Shown here: positions 1-6,693 of the stretch, piece by piece
Numbering within the stretch: the first letter of the stretch is position 1
How the letters are laid out: the number at the start of each line of letters is the position of its first letter
NCBI GenBank assembly: GCA_036494715.1
Contig: DASXNY010000024.1
Coordinates: 1 to 39,548 of the forward strand
DNA from: JAICJR01 sp036494715
Lineage (GTDB): Bacteria > Actinomycetota > Thermoleophilia > Solirubrobacterales > Thermoleophilaceae
DNA: 39,548 nt
Reading direction: 5' to 3'
Notes under the pieces: generated by a model
Told to the model about the DNA's origin: nothing
Seen by the model: only the letters and a program-made list of their open reading frames with translations
The model's database searches: none
Position numbers and translations under genes: made by a program

Positions 1-381
1 CAGTCGAGCGGCCTCACCCAGGCCCGCGTGCAGCTGCACCCGGAGGAGCTCGGCAGAATCGACATCCACCTGCGCTCGACGCCGGACGGCGTCGTCGCGC
101 GAGTGGTGGCGGACGCCTCGCAGGCGGCCCAGGTGCTGCGCGATGGCGGCGACGAACTGCGTCGCCAGCTCGCGTCGCAGGGCATCAACCTCTCGCACTT
201 CGACGTCGGCACGTCCGGCCAGCAGCAGCGCGGGGCGAGCTTCGCAGGTGACGGCTCCCGTCAGCACAACGGCGGCCAGTCGCACACCCCGCAGGACGCC
301 GAGGCCGGCGTCCCCACCGACCCCACCGATGAGACGACGGTCCAGCTGCCCAACGGCGTGCTGGTCGACGTGTTCGCCTAG
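1..381 (+). CDS. fliK: Flagellar hook-length control protein FliK, C-terminal part (5' end outside window)
   Basis: The reading frame is open from the first base and ends at TAG 379-381, so only the C-terminal 126 residues are present. The segment VQLHPEELGRIDIHLR matches the conserved core of the FliK C-terminal domain (Flg_hook family). In known systems this domain contacts FlhB and switches export from hook to filament substrates once the hook is long enough. It is followed by a glutamine- and glycine-rich tail, normal for FliK. The next gene, flgD, starts 19 nt downstream, which is the usual fliK-flgD order of Gram-positive-type clusters. The apparent GTG at 28 lies inside the conserved domain and is not the true start. 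Confidence 0.85.
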   Translation, partial: QSSGLTQARVQLHPEELGRIDIHLRSTPDGVVARVVADASQAAQVLRDGGDELRRQLASQGINLSHFDVGTSGQQQRGASFAGDGSRQHNGGQSHTPQDAEAGVPTDPTDETTVQLPNGVLVDVFA

Positions 382-400
382 GACAAGGAGAAGGAACGAA

Positions 401-820
401 ATGTCCGTTGACCCCACGAGCCCGATCACCACTCCCACGACGTCCGCGCAGCAGACCGAGCGCGACGGCAGCTCGCTCGACAAGGACAGCTTCCTGAAGA
501 TCCTCGTCGGCGAGCTCCAGAACATGGACCCGATGTCGCAGTCGAGCCAGGACCCGACCGAGACCGTGTCGCAGATGACGCAGTACTCGATCCTGGAGCA
601 GCTCACCAACCTGTCGACCTCGGCCGACAGCACGCTGTCGTCGCAGAAGCAGACCCAGAGCCTCGCCCTGCTCGGCAAGACCGTGAGCTACACGGACTCG
701 AACGGGGAAGCCGCGGGCGGACTCGTGAAAAAGGTCGACTTCGGCTCCGACGGCTCGACCCTGCTCACGCTTGACGACGGACTGCAGATCACGCCGGACG
801 ACGTGGCGGGGGTCCAGTGA
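401..820 (+). CDS. flgD: Flagellar hook-capping protein FlgD (short form)
   Basis: 139 residues from ATG 401, preceded by the purine-rich AAGGAGAAGGAA. Residues about 26-75 carry the conserved FlgD N-terminal region (LDKDSFLKIL, then NMDPM, then QMTQYSILEQL). In known flagella this scaffold forms the cap on which hook subunits assemble. The C-terminal part (ALLGKTVSYT onward) matches the start of the family's tudor-like region but ends early. At 139 residues it is well below the roughly 230 of the enterobacterial protein, as is common in Gram-positive-type clusters. Its TGA overlaps the GTG of the next gene, implying translational coupling. Confidence 0.92.
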   Translation: MSVDPTSPITTPTTSAQQTERDGSSLDKDSFLKILVGELQNMDPMSQSSQDPTETVSQMTQYSILEQLTNLSTSADSTLSSQKQTQSLALLGKTVSYTDSNGEAAGGLVKKVDFGSDGSTLLTLDDGLQITPDDVAGVQ

Positions 821-1218
821 CCAACCCCGCCCAGAATCCCGCTCTGGTGCCGCCGGGCCTCGCGCCGGCCGCGCCCGCCGGCCCAGCGCCGGCGAGCGGT
901 GGCAAGGCGGCCGGCCAGCTCGGGGGTCCGTCCTTCCAGGAAATCTTCCGGCAGCAGCAGGCCGGCAAGCTGCAGTTCTCGCAGCACGCGCTGCAGCGAA
1001 TCGAGCGCAGGGGAATCGACCTCTCGGACGGGACGCTTCAGCGTCTCGAGACGGGCGCTGCCCGTGCCGCGAGCAAGGGCTCCCGCGACTCAGTCGTCTT
1101 TGTGGACGGCACCGCGTTCGTGGTGTCCGTGCGCAACAAGACCGTCATCACGGCGGTGGACCAAGAGCACATGCGGGAGCACGTGTTCACCAACATCGAC
1201 TCGGCGGTCATCGCCTGA
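817..1218 (+). CDS. Flagellar operon protein of the TIGR02530 (flg_new) type
   Basis: 133 residues starting at GTG 817, with a 4-nt GTGA overlap with flgD. The first 45 residues are Pro/Ala-rich and look disordered. From about residue 50 the sequence (FSQHALQRIERRGIDLSD, later VVFVDGTAFVVSVRNKTVIT and ending near NIDSAVIA) matches the small flagellar operon protein found between flgD and flgE in Firmicutes, spirochaetes and other Gram-positive-type clusters. Its biochemical role is not established. Its position inside the hook operon suggests a part in hook assembly or export. The family call rests on the characteristic C-terminal pattern and gene order. Confidence 0.8.
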   Translation: MTNPAQNPALVPPGLAPAAPAGPAPASGGKAAGQLGGPSFQEIFRQQQAGKLQFSQHALQRIERRGIDLSDGTLQRLETGAARAASKGSRDSVVFVDGTAFVVSVRNKTVITAVDQEHMREHVFTNIDSAVIA

Positions 1219-1294
1219 TGCGCGACCCGCTCAACCAGCACGGCCGGACCCCAGGGACGGGGAGGCCGCTTCCAGGAAAGGAAACGATGCCCCG

Positions 1295-2167
1295 ATGATG
1301 CGGAGCATGTTTGCCGCGATCAGCGGCCTCAAGACTCACCAGATCATGATGGACGTGACGGCCAACGACATCGCCAACGTGAACACGATTGGCTACAAGG
1401 CCAGCCGCACCACGTTCAAGGACTCGCTCGCCGAGCTCCAGAAGGGCGGCGCGGGCCAGGGCCCGGGCCAGGGCGGCTCGAACCCGGCGCAGGTCGGACT
1501 CGGCACCCAGCTCGGCTCGATCGACAACGTGATGAGCTCGGGCGCCCTGCAGTCGACCGGCAACGCCACCGACGTGGCGATCCAGGGCGACGGCTGGTTC
1601 CGGATCAGCCAGGGCACGATCAACGCGGGCCCGCCCGCGACCGTGGCCCCGACGGCCGGCACCACCGAGTACACGCGCGCGGGCAACTTCACGCCCAACG
1701 ACGACGGCTACCTGGTGACGGAGGACGGCTTCTACGTCGTCGGCCGCACGGTGCCGAGCACCACCGTCTCGGCGACGCCTCCGGGCGCCGACCAGCTGAT
1801 CCAGGTCCCGCAGGGCTCCTCGAGCGTCGAGGTCGGTCCAGACGGCGCGGTCAGCTACATCCCGGCCGGCACGACGACGCGCACCACCGCCGGCTACATC
1901 TCGCTCGCGAAGTTCCCGAACGAGAACGGCCTGCAGCGCGCGTCCGGCAACCGCTGGACCGCCAACGCGGCTTCGGGCGCCGAGGAGATCGGCACCCCAG
2001 GCGGCGACTTCGGCGCGACCTCCTCGGGCACGCTCGAGATGTCGAACGTCGACCTCGCCACCGAGTTCACCAACATGATCAGCGCACAGCGCGGATTCCA
2101 GGCCAACTCGCGTGTCATCACCACCGCCGATGACATGCTCAACGACCTGGTGAATATGAAGCACTAG
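1295..2167 (+). CDS. flgE: Flagellar hook protein FlgE (short)
   Basis: 290 residues. The N-terminus (MFAAISGLKTHQ, then ANDIANVNTIGYKASRTTF) is the conserved rod/hook axial D0 helix. The C-terminus (DLATEFTNMISAQRGFQANS, then ITTADDMLNDLVNMKH) is the matching C-terminal D0 helix typical of FlgE. GDGWFRIS and EYTRAGNFT mark the D1 domain. Being only 290 residues long, it has a small middle domain, so FlgG or FlgF is the main alternative, but the position after flgD favours FlgE. Two adjacent ATG codons (1295, 1298) are possible starts. The best ribosome site (AAAGGAAA near 1278-1284) is better placed for an ATG at 1287 that encodes only three residues before a TGA overlapping the flgE starts. 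Confidence 0.9.
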   Translation: MMRSMFAAISGLKTHQIMMDVTANDIANVNTIGYKASRTTFKDSLAELQKGGAGQGPGQGGSNPAQVGLGTQLGSIDNVMSSGALQSTGNATDVAIQGDGWFRISQGTINAGPPATVAPTAGTTEYTRAGNFTPNDDGYLVTEDGFYVVGRTVPSTTVSATPPGADQLIQVPQGSSSVEVGPDGAVSYIPAGTTTRTTAGYISLAKFPNENGLQRASGNRWTANAASGAEEIGTPGGDFGATSSGTLEMSNVDLATEFTNMISAQRGFQANSRVITTADDMLNDLVNMKH

Positions 2168-2200
2168 CGCTAGCTGATCGCAAAGCGTGACCACGCGGCA

Positions 2201-2323
2201 CGGCAGGGAGGAGGGACCCCTGCCGCGCCTCGCGGCGCGGCGCGGAGGCGGAGTGCGGAAGTGCGGATGTGCGGGGGTTCCCGCCCTGCACCTCCGCACT
2301 CCGCACTTCCGCACTTCTGCACT
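2201..2323. repeat. flgE-flbD intergenic hairpin cluster with 8-nt tandem-repeat stem
   Basis: The 171-nt gap between flgE and flbD holds three inverted repeats. CGGCAGGG 2201-2208 pairs with CCCTGCCG 2218-2225. CCGCGCC 2223-2229 pairs with GGCGCGG 2234-2240. The largest stem has a left arm (about 2250-2275) of AGTGCGGA-like 8-nt units and a right arm (about 2294-2323) of the complementary CCGCACTT-like units, pairing over about 25 bp with one bulge. No T-run follows, so it is not a standard intrinsic terminator. Closely similar structures occur at 5078-5148 and 30404-30500. Confidence 0.75.
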
Positions 2324-2338
2324 GAAAGGACCCGCACA

Positions 2339-2545
2339 ATGATTACTCTGCACAGACTCGGCCACACCGACGAGCCATTCCTGCTGAACGACGACCTCAT
2401 CGTCACTGTCGAGGCTTGCCCCGACACGCATGTGGCGCTCGCTACGGGCACCAAGATCGTCGTCGCCGAGACGCCGGAGCAGGTGTCCGACGCCATCCGC
2501 GAATGGCGCGCCAGCGTCCGCCTCACCGGCCTTCGTTCGGTCTGA
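2339..2545 (+). CDS. flbD: FlbD-like small flagellar protein
   Basis: 68 residues. The start MITLHRLGHTDEPFLLNDDL and the following acidic/valine-rich segment (IVTVEACPDT), then TGTKIVVAETPEQV, match the small FlbD (YlzI-type) family found just before motA in many Gram-positive-type flagellar operons. The family has no firmly assigned biochemical activity, and it should not be confused with the Caulobacter regulator of the same name. The start ATG 2339 is chosen because a GAAAGGA ribosome site lies 9 nt upstream and homology begins at the first residue. The reading frame extends further upstream only into the hairpin repeat. Confidence 0.85.
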   Translation: MITLHRLGHTDEPFLLNDDLIVTVEACPDTHVALATGTKIVVAETPEQVSDAIREWRASVRLTGLRSV

Positions 2546-2564
2546 GGTAACGCTCCTCTAAGAC

Positions 2565-2591
2565 CAAAGATTTCCGCTTCCCGGCCGACTA
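2565..2591 (+). promoter_or_regulatory. Sigma-28-type promoter before motA
   Basis: CAAAGATT (2565-2572), an 11-nt spacer and GCCGACTA (2584-2591) match the flagellar sigma-28 consensus TAAAGTTT-N11-GCCGATAA, with the element start-to-start distance of 19 nt that all such sites in this window share. The motA GTG lies 22 nt past the -10 element. Confidence 0.72.
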
Positions 2592-2612
2592 CCGGGACGG
2601 AGGCTCTCTGCT

Positions 2613-3428
2613 GTGAAAGCTATTTCTGCAATAGGAATCGGGCTGGCGATCGCCGCCGTCTTGATGAGCGCCATGATGGATGGCACTCAGATACCGGCGT
2701 TCATCAACATCCCCGCGGCGCTGCTCGTGTTCGGCGGCACCTTGGGCGTGACCATGGCCGGCACGAGCATGGAGCAGATAAAGCTCGTGCCGAAGCTCTA
2801 CAAGCTCGCGTTCAGCCCACCCGAATACAAACTCCGCGAGCGCGTCGCGCTGCTCGTCAAGTTTGCCGAGATGGCGCGCCGCGAAGGTCTGCTGGCCCTC
2901 GATGACGAGCTCCAGACCGTCGAGGACGAGTTCACGCGCAAGGGCATGCAGCTCGTGGTCGACGGCACCGATCCGGAGCTGGTCGGCACGATTCTCGAGA
3001 TCGAGCTCGAGGCGATGGGTGGGCGCCACGCCAAGGGCGTGGAGCCGTTCGAGAAGGCCGGTGGCTTCGGCCCCACCCTCGGCATCACCGGCACGGTGAT
3101 GGGCCTCATCCACGTGCTGCAGAACCTCTCGGCCCCGTCGACCCTCGGTCCGGCGATCTCGAGCGCCTTCATTGCCACCCTCTACGGCGTCGGCTCGGCG
3201 AACATCGTCTTCCTGCCGGTGGCGAACAAGCTCAAGTTCCTCTCCTCGACGGAGCAGGAGCTCGGCTGGCTCACGATCGAGGGCATCCTCGCGATCCAGG
3301 CGGGCGACAACCCGCGCGTGGTGGAGAGCAAGCTGATGAGCTACGTCGCGCCGGATGAGCGCAGTGCCGAGGCCGACCAGGCAGCTGCCCCGTCCGGCGC
3401 CGCCGAGCCAGCGGCAGTCGTCGCGTAG
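2613..3428 (+). CDS. motA: Flagellar motor stator protein MotA
   Basis: 271 residues from GTG 2613. Four hydrophobic segments are visible: the N-terminus (AISAIGIGLAIAAVL), AALLVFGGTLGVTMAG, and a pair in the C-terminal half around FGPTLGITGTVMGLIHVL and AFIATLYGVGSANIVFLPVA. The large loop between segments 2 and 3 carries the charged cytoplasmic region (REGLLALDDEL) that in known motors contacts FliG. PTLGITGTVMGL is the MotA/TolQ/ExbB signature holding the conserved proline. With MotB it forms the ion-conducting stator in the inner membrane. The gene follows a clear sigma-28-type promoter and is separated from motB by only 4 nt. Confidence 0.96.
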   Translation: MKAISAIGIGLAIAAVLMSAMMDGTQIPAFINIPAALLVFGGTLGVTMAGTSMEQIKLVPKLYKLAFSPPEYKLRERVALLVKFAEMARREGLLALDDELQTVEDEFTRKGMQLVVDGTDPELVGTILEIELEAMGGRHAKGVEPFEKAGGFGPTLGITGTVMGLIHVLQNLSAPSTLGPAISSAFIATLYGVGSANIVFLPVANKLKFLSSTEQELGWLTIEGILAIQAGDNPRVVESKLMSYVAPDERSAEADQAAAPSGAAEPAAVVA

Positions 3429-3432
3429 GCCG

Positions 3433-4266
3433 ATGAGCGCGCGCAGGGGCGGGCGCCGCGGACGCCGCGGCGGACACCACGGGGGTCACGAGAACGAGGA
3501 GCGCTGGCTCCTCACATACTCCGACATGATCACGCTGCTGATGGCGCTGTTCATGGTGCTGTTCTCGATCTCGTCGGTGAACACGTCCAAGTACACGCAG
3601 CTCCAGAAGTCGCTCCAGGACGCCTTCTCGGGCAAGATCCTCAGCGGCGGCAGGTCGATCGCCAACAGCGGCAGCGACGCCGCCAAGGCACCCACCACCC
3701 AGGCCTCGCCCGCGATCGCGCCGATCAAGCCCGTGAACGCCCTCACCACGCGCACGAACGACGACGCGAAGACCGAGCAGGAGTTCCAGCGGATCAAGCA
3801 GCAGATCGACGCCTATGCGCGCCAGCACGGGCTCTCGAAGCAGCTCCAGACGTCGATCGCGCGCCGCGGGCTCGTGGTGCGGCTGCTCACGGACCGGGTC
3901 GTCTTCGACCCCGGCCAGGCGGTCCTCAAGTCCGGAGCCTTCCCGGTGCTGACCGGCGTCGCGCACGCACTGAACATCGACAAGACGCACCCGATCATGG
4001 TCGAGGGCCACACCGACAGCGTGCCGATCTCCGGCTCGCAGTTCCCGAGCAACTGGGAGCTGTCGACCGCCCGCGCCTCCGTCGTCGTGCGTTTCATGAT
4101 CCAAGCCGGCATCGACAAGTTCCGGCTGGGGGCCGCGGGCTACGCAAATCTTTATCCGGTGGCCTCCAACTCCACGGCTTCCGGTCGATCAAAGAACCGA
4201 AGGGTTGAAATCGTGCTGCTCCGCCAGGACCAGACGATCACACCCGACATTCCAGGGAACGGATGA
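3433..4266 (+). CDS. motB: Flagellar motor stator protein MotB
   Basis: 277 residues from ATG 3433. A basic Arg/Gly/His-rich N-terminus precedes one membrane segment, YSDMITLLMALFMVLFSI, in which D31 is in the place of the proton-binding aspartate of MotB. A linker of about 100 residues leads to an OmpA-like peptidoglycan-binding domain containing VEGHTDSVPI, SNWELSTARAS and SKNRRVEIVLL. In the family this domain anchors the stator to the wall. The start is fixed by homology immediately upstream of the membrane segment, and longer in-frame starts lie inside motA. The conserved aspartate suggests a proton motor, but the coupling ion cannot be settled from this alone. Confidence 0.96.
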   Translation: MSARRGGRRGRRGGHHGGHENEERWLLTYSDMITLLMALFMVLFSISSVNTSKYTQLQKSLQDAFSGKILSGGRSIANSGSDAAKAPTTQASPAIAPIKPVNALTTRTNDDAKTEQEFQRIKQQIDAYARQHGLSKQLQTSIARRGLVVRLLTDRVVFDPGQAVLKSGAFPVLTGVAHALNIDKTHPIMVEGHTDSVPISGSQFPSNWELSTARASVVVRFMIQAGIDKFRLGAAGYANLYPVASNSTASGRSKNRRVEIVLLRQDQTITPDIPGNG

Positions 4267-4291
4267 GTTAGCTCCATGGAGGGAGTGCCGT

Positions 4292-4726
4292 ATGAAGAAG
4301 AAGCTGAAGTTTGTGATCCCCATCGTGCTGGTGCTGGTCGGGGGTGTCTACAAGACGGTTCTGGCGAAGCCGCCGAAGTTGCCCAAGCCGAAGATCGCGG
4401 GCACGGTGTACGTCATGCCTAAGGAGTTCCTGCTGAACATGGCCGATGGCCGCTACGCAAAGCTTGATGTCTCGCTGGTGCTGGACAAGAAGGAAGTCCT
4501 GCCCTCCGCCGAGGGCGGCGGCAGCACGAACGAGAACTACGGCGACCTGCCGCAGGAGCCCGCTGTGCGCGACGTGATCACCAACATCGTCACCGATCAG
4601 CCGTCCAAGGACCTGATCGACCGCGACGGCCGCGAGGTGCTCAAGAAGGAGATCCTCAAGGGCATCCGTCAGAACACCGACGTCAAGGTCGACGAGGTGT
4701 TGTTCACCGACGTGGCGGTCCAGTAG
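4292..4726 (+). CDS. fliL: Flagellar basal body-associated protein FliL
   Basis: 144 residues from ATG 4292, with GGAGGGA 8 nt upstream as a good ribosome site. A short lysine-rich start is followed by one membrane segment (FVIPIVLVLVGGVYKTVLA). The rest is the periplasmic-side FliL domain, with YVMPKEFLLNMADGRYAKLD and the C-terminal pattern RDGREVLKKEILKGIRQ followed by VDEVLFTDVAVQ. FliL rings surround and stabilise stator units in known motors. It follows motB and is directly followed by fliN, and no fliM lies between them, which is unusual. Confidence 0.93.
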   Translation: MKKKLKFVIPIVLVLVGGVYKTVLAKPPKLPKPKIAGTVYVMPKEFLLNMADGRYAKLDVSLVLDKKEVLPSAEGGGSTNENYGDLPQEPAVRDVITNIVTDQPSKDLIDRDGREVLKKEILKGIRQNTDVKVDEVLFTDVAVQ

Positions 4727-4736
4727 GGAGGAGATC

Positions 4737-5072
4737 GTGTCCCAGGAGATCGAATATCAGGCTCTCGAGAGCGCTTCCGTCGAGGAGCAGCGCGGGGCGG
4801 ACCTCCACCGTCTGGAGGGCGTGCCCGTCGAGCTGGCGGTCGAGATCGGGCGCACGCGGATGACGATCGGCGAGGCGCTGGCCCTCGGCCCCGGCTCCAT
4901 CGTCTCCCTGAACCGCCTCGCCGGCGAGCCCGTCGATCTGCTTGTGAACGGCAAGCGAATCGCGCGCGGCGAAGTCGTCGTGATCGACGAGGAGTTCGGA
5001 CTACGCCTCACTGAAGTGGTGTCGCCTGCGAGGCGGCTGCGTGAGGCGGAAGGTGCGCTAGAGCAGCAGTAG
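4737..5072 (+). CDS. fliN: Flagellar motor switch protein FliN
   Basis: 111 residues from GTG 4737, preceded by GGGAGGAG. Residues about 28-98 form a single SpoA (FliN/FliM C-terminal) domain: GVPVELAVEIGRTRMTIGEA, then GSIVSLNRLAGEPVDLLVNG and VVIDEEFGLRLTEVV. FliN is the C-ring component at the cytoplasmic face and normally works with FliM. No CheC-like phosphatase domain or FliM domain is present in this chain, so it is FliN and not FliY. The 35 N-terminal residues are variable and glutamate-rich. A repeat-built hairpin begins 6 nt after the stop codon. Confidence 0.93.
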   Translation: MSQEIEYQALESASVEEQRGADLHRLEGVPVELAVEIGRTRMTIGEALALGPGSIVSLNRLAGEPVDLLVNGKRIARGEVVVIDEEFGLRLTEVVSPARRLREAEGALEQQ

Positions 5073-5077
5073 CTGGG

Positions 5078-5148
5078 GTGACTGGTGACTGGTGACTGGT
5101 CATTGGGATGACCCGGCACTAGTCACTAGTCACTAGCCACCAGTCACC
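5078..5148. repeat. fliN-fliO intergenic hairpin built from 7-nt tandem repeats
   Basis: The left arm is three direct copies of GTGACTG (5078-5098). An inner stem GGTCAT/ATGACC closes a TGGG loop (5098-5113). The right arm is ACTAGTC, ACTAGTC, ACTAGCC, ACCAGTC and ACC (5118-5148). The outermost right units pair exactly with the left arm. The inner ones differ by the same C-to-T change, which keeps G-U pairing in RNA. It sits between the fliN stop and the fliO promoter, where a terminator or insulator would be expected. There is no T-run. Confidence 0.85.
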
Positions 5149-5159
5149 TTAATTCGAGC

Positions 5160-5186
5160 TAAAGGCGCGGCCCGCGCTGCCGAATA
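5160..5186 (+). promoter_or_regulatory. Sigma-28-type promoter before fliO
   Basis: TAAAGGCG (5160-5167), an 11-nt spacer and GCCGAATA (5179-5186). This is one of the closest matches to the FliA consensus in the window. It lies 12 nt after the repeat hairpin and 38 nt before the fliO ATG. Confidence 0.78.
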
Positions 5187-5224
5187 CCCCGGTCGGTCCA
5201 GTCCCTCAACTAGACCGTCCCTCA

Positions 5225-5773
5225 ATGAGATTGGCTCGATTCTCCCTTGCCGCAAGTGCGGCCCTGACCGGCATTTTGCTGTCGGCCACCGACGCGTTCG
5301 CCAAGCCCTCCGGGCCCGGTGAGAACACGCCGTTGAACCTTCCCGTGCAGTCGCAGCACGCGGCGAGCACGCCCGGCGCGAGCGGCAGCAACCTCGTTCG
5401 CACCTTCGTCGGCCTGGCGATCGTGCTGGCCGTGATCTACGGCCTCTACTGGGTGCTCAAGCAGGTCAAGTCGAGCAGGGAGGAGCGCGCCTCCGGCAGC
5501 GGCCTCGCCAGCGTCGCCACGCTCCCGCTCGGCCCGAACCGCTCGGTACACCTGGTGCGCAGCGGCCGCGAGTACGTGCTCGTCGGCGCCAGCGAGCACG
5601 GCGTCACGCCGATCCGCACCTACACCGAGGACGAGGCGCTCGGCGCCGGCCTGATCGGCGTGCCCGGTGAGGAGGCCGACCTCGAGGCGCCCGCTCCGGC
5701 CCGCACGCAGAAGAGCGGCATCCTCGTCAAGGACATCGTCGACGAGATGCGCCGCCGGACGGTGCGGAAGTGA
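5225..5773 (+). CDS. fliO: Flagellar biosynthesis protein FliO
   Basis: 182 residues from ATG 5225. An N-terminal signal peptide (about residues 1-26, ending DAFA) is followed by a short external segment and one membrane helix (FVGLAIVLAVIYGLYWVLK, about residues 60-80). The cytoplasmic part carries the FliO pattern VATLPLGPNRSVHLVRSGRE with YVLVGASEHGVTPIRTY. FliO helps assemble the FliP ring of the flagellar type III export gate. The gene opens the fliO-fliP-fliQ-fliR-flhB-flhA run and overlaps fliP by 4 nt. Having its own sigma-28-type promoter is unusual, because export-gate genes are normally expressed before sigma-28 becomes active. Confidence 0.92.
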   Translation: MRLARFSLAASAALTGILLSATDAFAKPSGPGENTPLNLPVQSQHAASTPGASGSNLVRTFVGLAIVLAVIYGLYWVLKQVKSSREERASGSGLASVATLPLGPNRSVHLVRSGREYVLVGASEHGVTPIRTYTEDEALGAGLIGVPGEEADLEAPAPARTQKSGILVKDIVDEMRRRTVRK

Positions 5774-6414
5774 GCATCCACACTTCTGGCGGCAGCAACG
5801 CCGTCGAGATCTTCCTGATCATCGCGGGCATCTCGCTGGTACCGGCGCTGCTGTTCACCGTCACGGGCTTCACCCGCATCCTGATCGTGCTCGGCTTCAT
5901 CCGCACGGGCCTTGGCACTCCCACCGCCCCGCCGAACCAGGTGCTGGTGGGCATCTCGGTCTTCCTCACGATCTTCGTGATGGCGCCCACCTTCAACGCG
6001 ATCAAGAAGGACGCCATCGACCCGCTGAGCCACCACAAGATCACGCAGGCGCAGGCGATCCAGCGCGGCCAGGAGCCGCTGCGCCAGTTCATGTTCAAGC
6101 AGACGCGGGAGAAGGACCTCGCGCTGTTCGCCAAGCTCGCGCATCTCAAGCAGCCCAAGACGCGCGCTGACATCCCCACCTACACGCTGATCCCCGCGTT
6201 CATCATCAGCGAGCTCAAGACGGCCTTCCAGATCGGCTTCCTGATCTTCCTGCCGTTCCTCGTGATCGACCTGGTCGTCTCGTCGACCCTGATGAGCATG
6301 GGAATGATGATGCTCCCGCCGGTCTTCATCTCGCTGCCTTTCAAGATCCTCCTGTTCGTCCTGGTGGACGGATGGAACCTCGTCACCCAATCGCTCGTGC
6401 AGAGCTTCCACTGA
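5770..6414 (+). CDS. fliP: Flagellar type III export gate protein FliP
   Basis: 214 residues from GTG 5770, overlapping the fliO stop by 4 nt. The family core is clear: LFTVTGFTRILIVLGFIRTG, PPNQVLVGISVFLTIFVM, and the C-terminal TYTLIPAFIISELKTAFQIG and STLMSMGMMMLPPVFISLPF. In known systems five FliP subunits form the core of the export channel. Enterobacterial FliP (245 residues) has a cleaved signal peptide. This one begins almost directly at the first core helix and shows no separate signal sequence. No frameshift or missing segment is seen. Confidence 0.96.
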   Translation: MSIHTSGGSNAVEIFLIIAGISLVPALLFTVTGFTRILIVLGFIRTGLGTPTAPPNQVLVGISVFLTIFVMAPTFNAIKKDAIDPLSHHKITQAQAIQRGQEPLRQFMFKQTREKDLALFAKLAHLKQPKTRADIPTYTLIPAFIISELKTAFQIGFLIFLPFLVIDLVVSSTLMSMGMMMLPPVFISLPFKILLFVLVDGWNLVTQSLVQSFH

Positions 6415-6423
6415 GGTAGCCAA

Positions 6424-6693
6424 ATGAACCAGGACGTCGTCATCAACCTCGTCATGCAGGCCATCACCGTGGCGGTGAAGGTGGCCCTGCCGATCCTGCT
6501 CGCGGGCCTCGTCGTCGGCCTGCTGGTGAGCATCTTCCAGGCGATCACGCAGATCCAGGAGATGACGCTCACGTTCATCCCCAAGATCCTCGCGACGATC
6601 GTGGTGATCATCGTGGCCGGCCCCTGGATGCTGAATCAGATCATCGGCTACACGACCCAGCTCTGGCAGGGGATCCCGGGGATCGTTTCTTGA
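6424..6693 (+). CDS. fliQ: Flagellar type III export gate protein FliQ
   Basis: 89 residues from ATG 6424, with GAGGTAG just upstream. Two hydrophobic hairpin helices are visible (VKVALPILLAGLVVGLLVSI and ILATIVVIIVAGPWML), joined by the signature FQAITQIQEMTLTFIPKI of the FliQ/SctS family. Four copies wrap the FliP-FliR core in solved export gates. The length is exactly typical. The gene ends in a 4-nt overlap with the TTG start of fliR. Confidence 0.96.
   Translation: MNQDVVINLVMQAITVAVKVALPILLAGLVVGLLVSIFQAITQIQEMTLTFIPKILATIVVIIVAGPWMLNQIIGYTTQLWQGIPGIVS

Noticed and set aside
5078..5148. CRISPR array
   Set aside because: Units are 7 nt with no spacers, arranged as inverted arms. There is no cas gene in the window.
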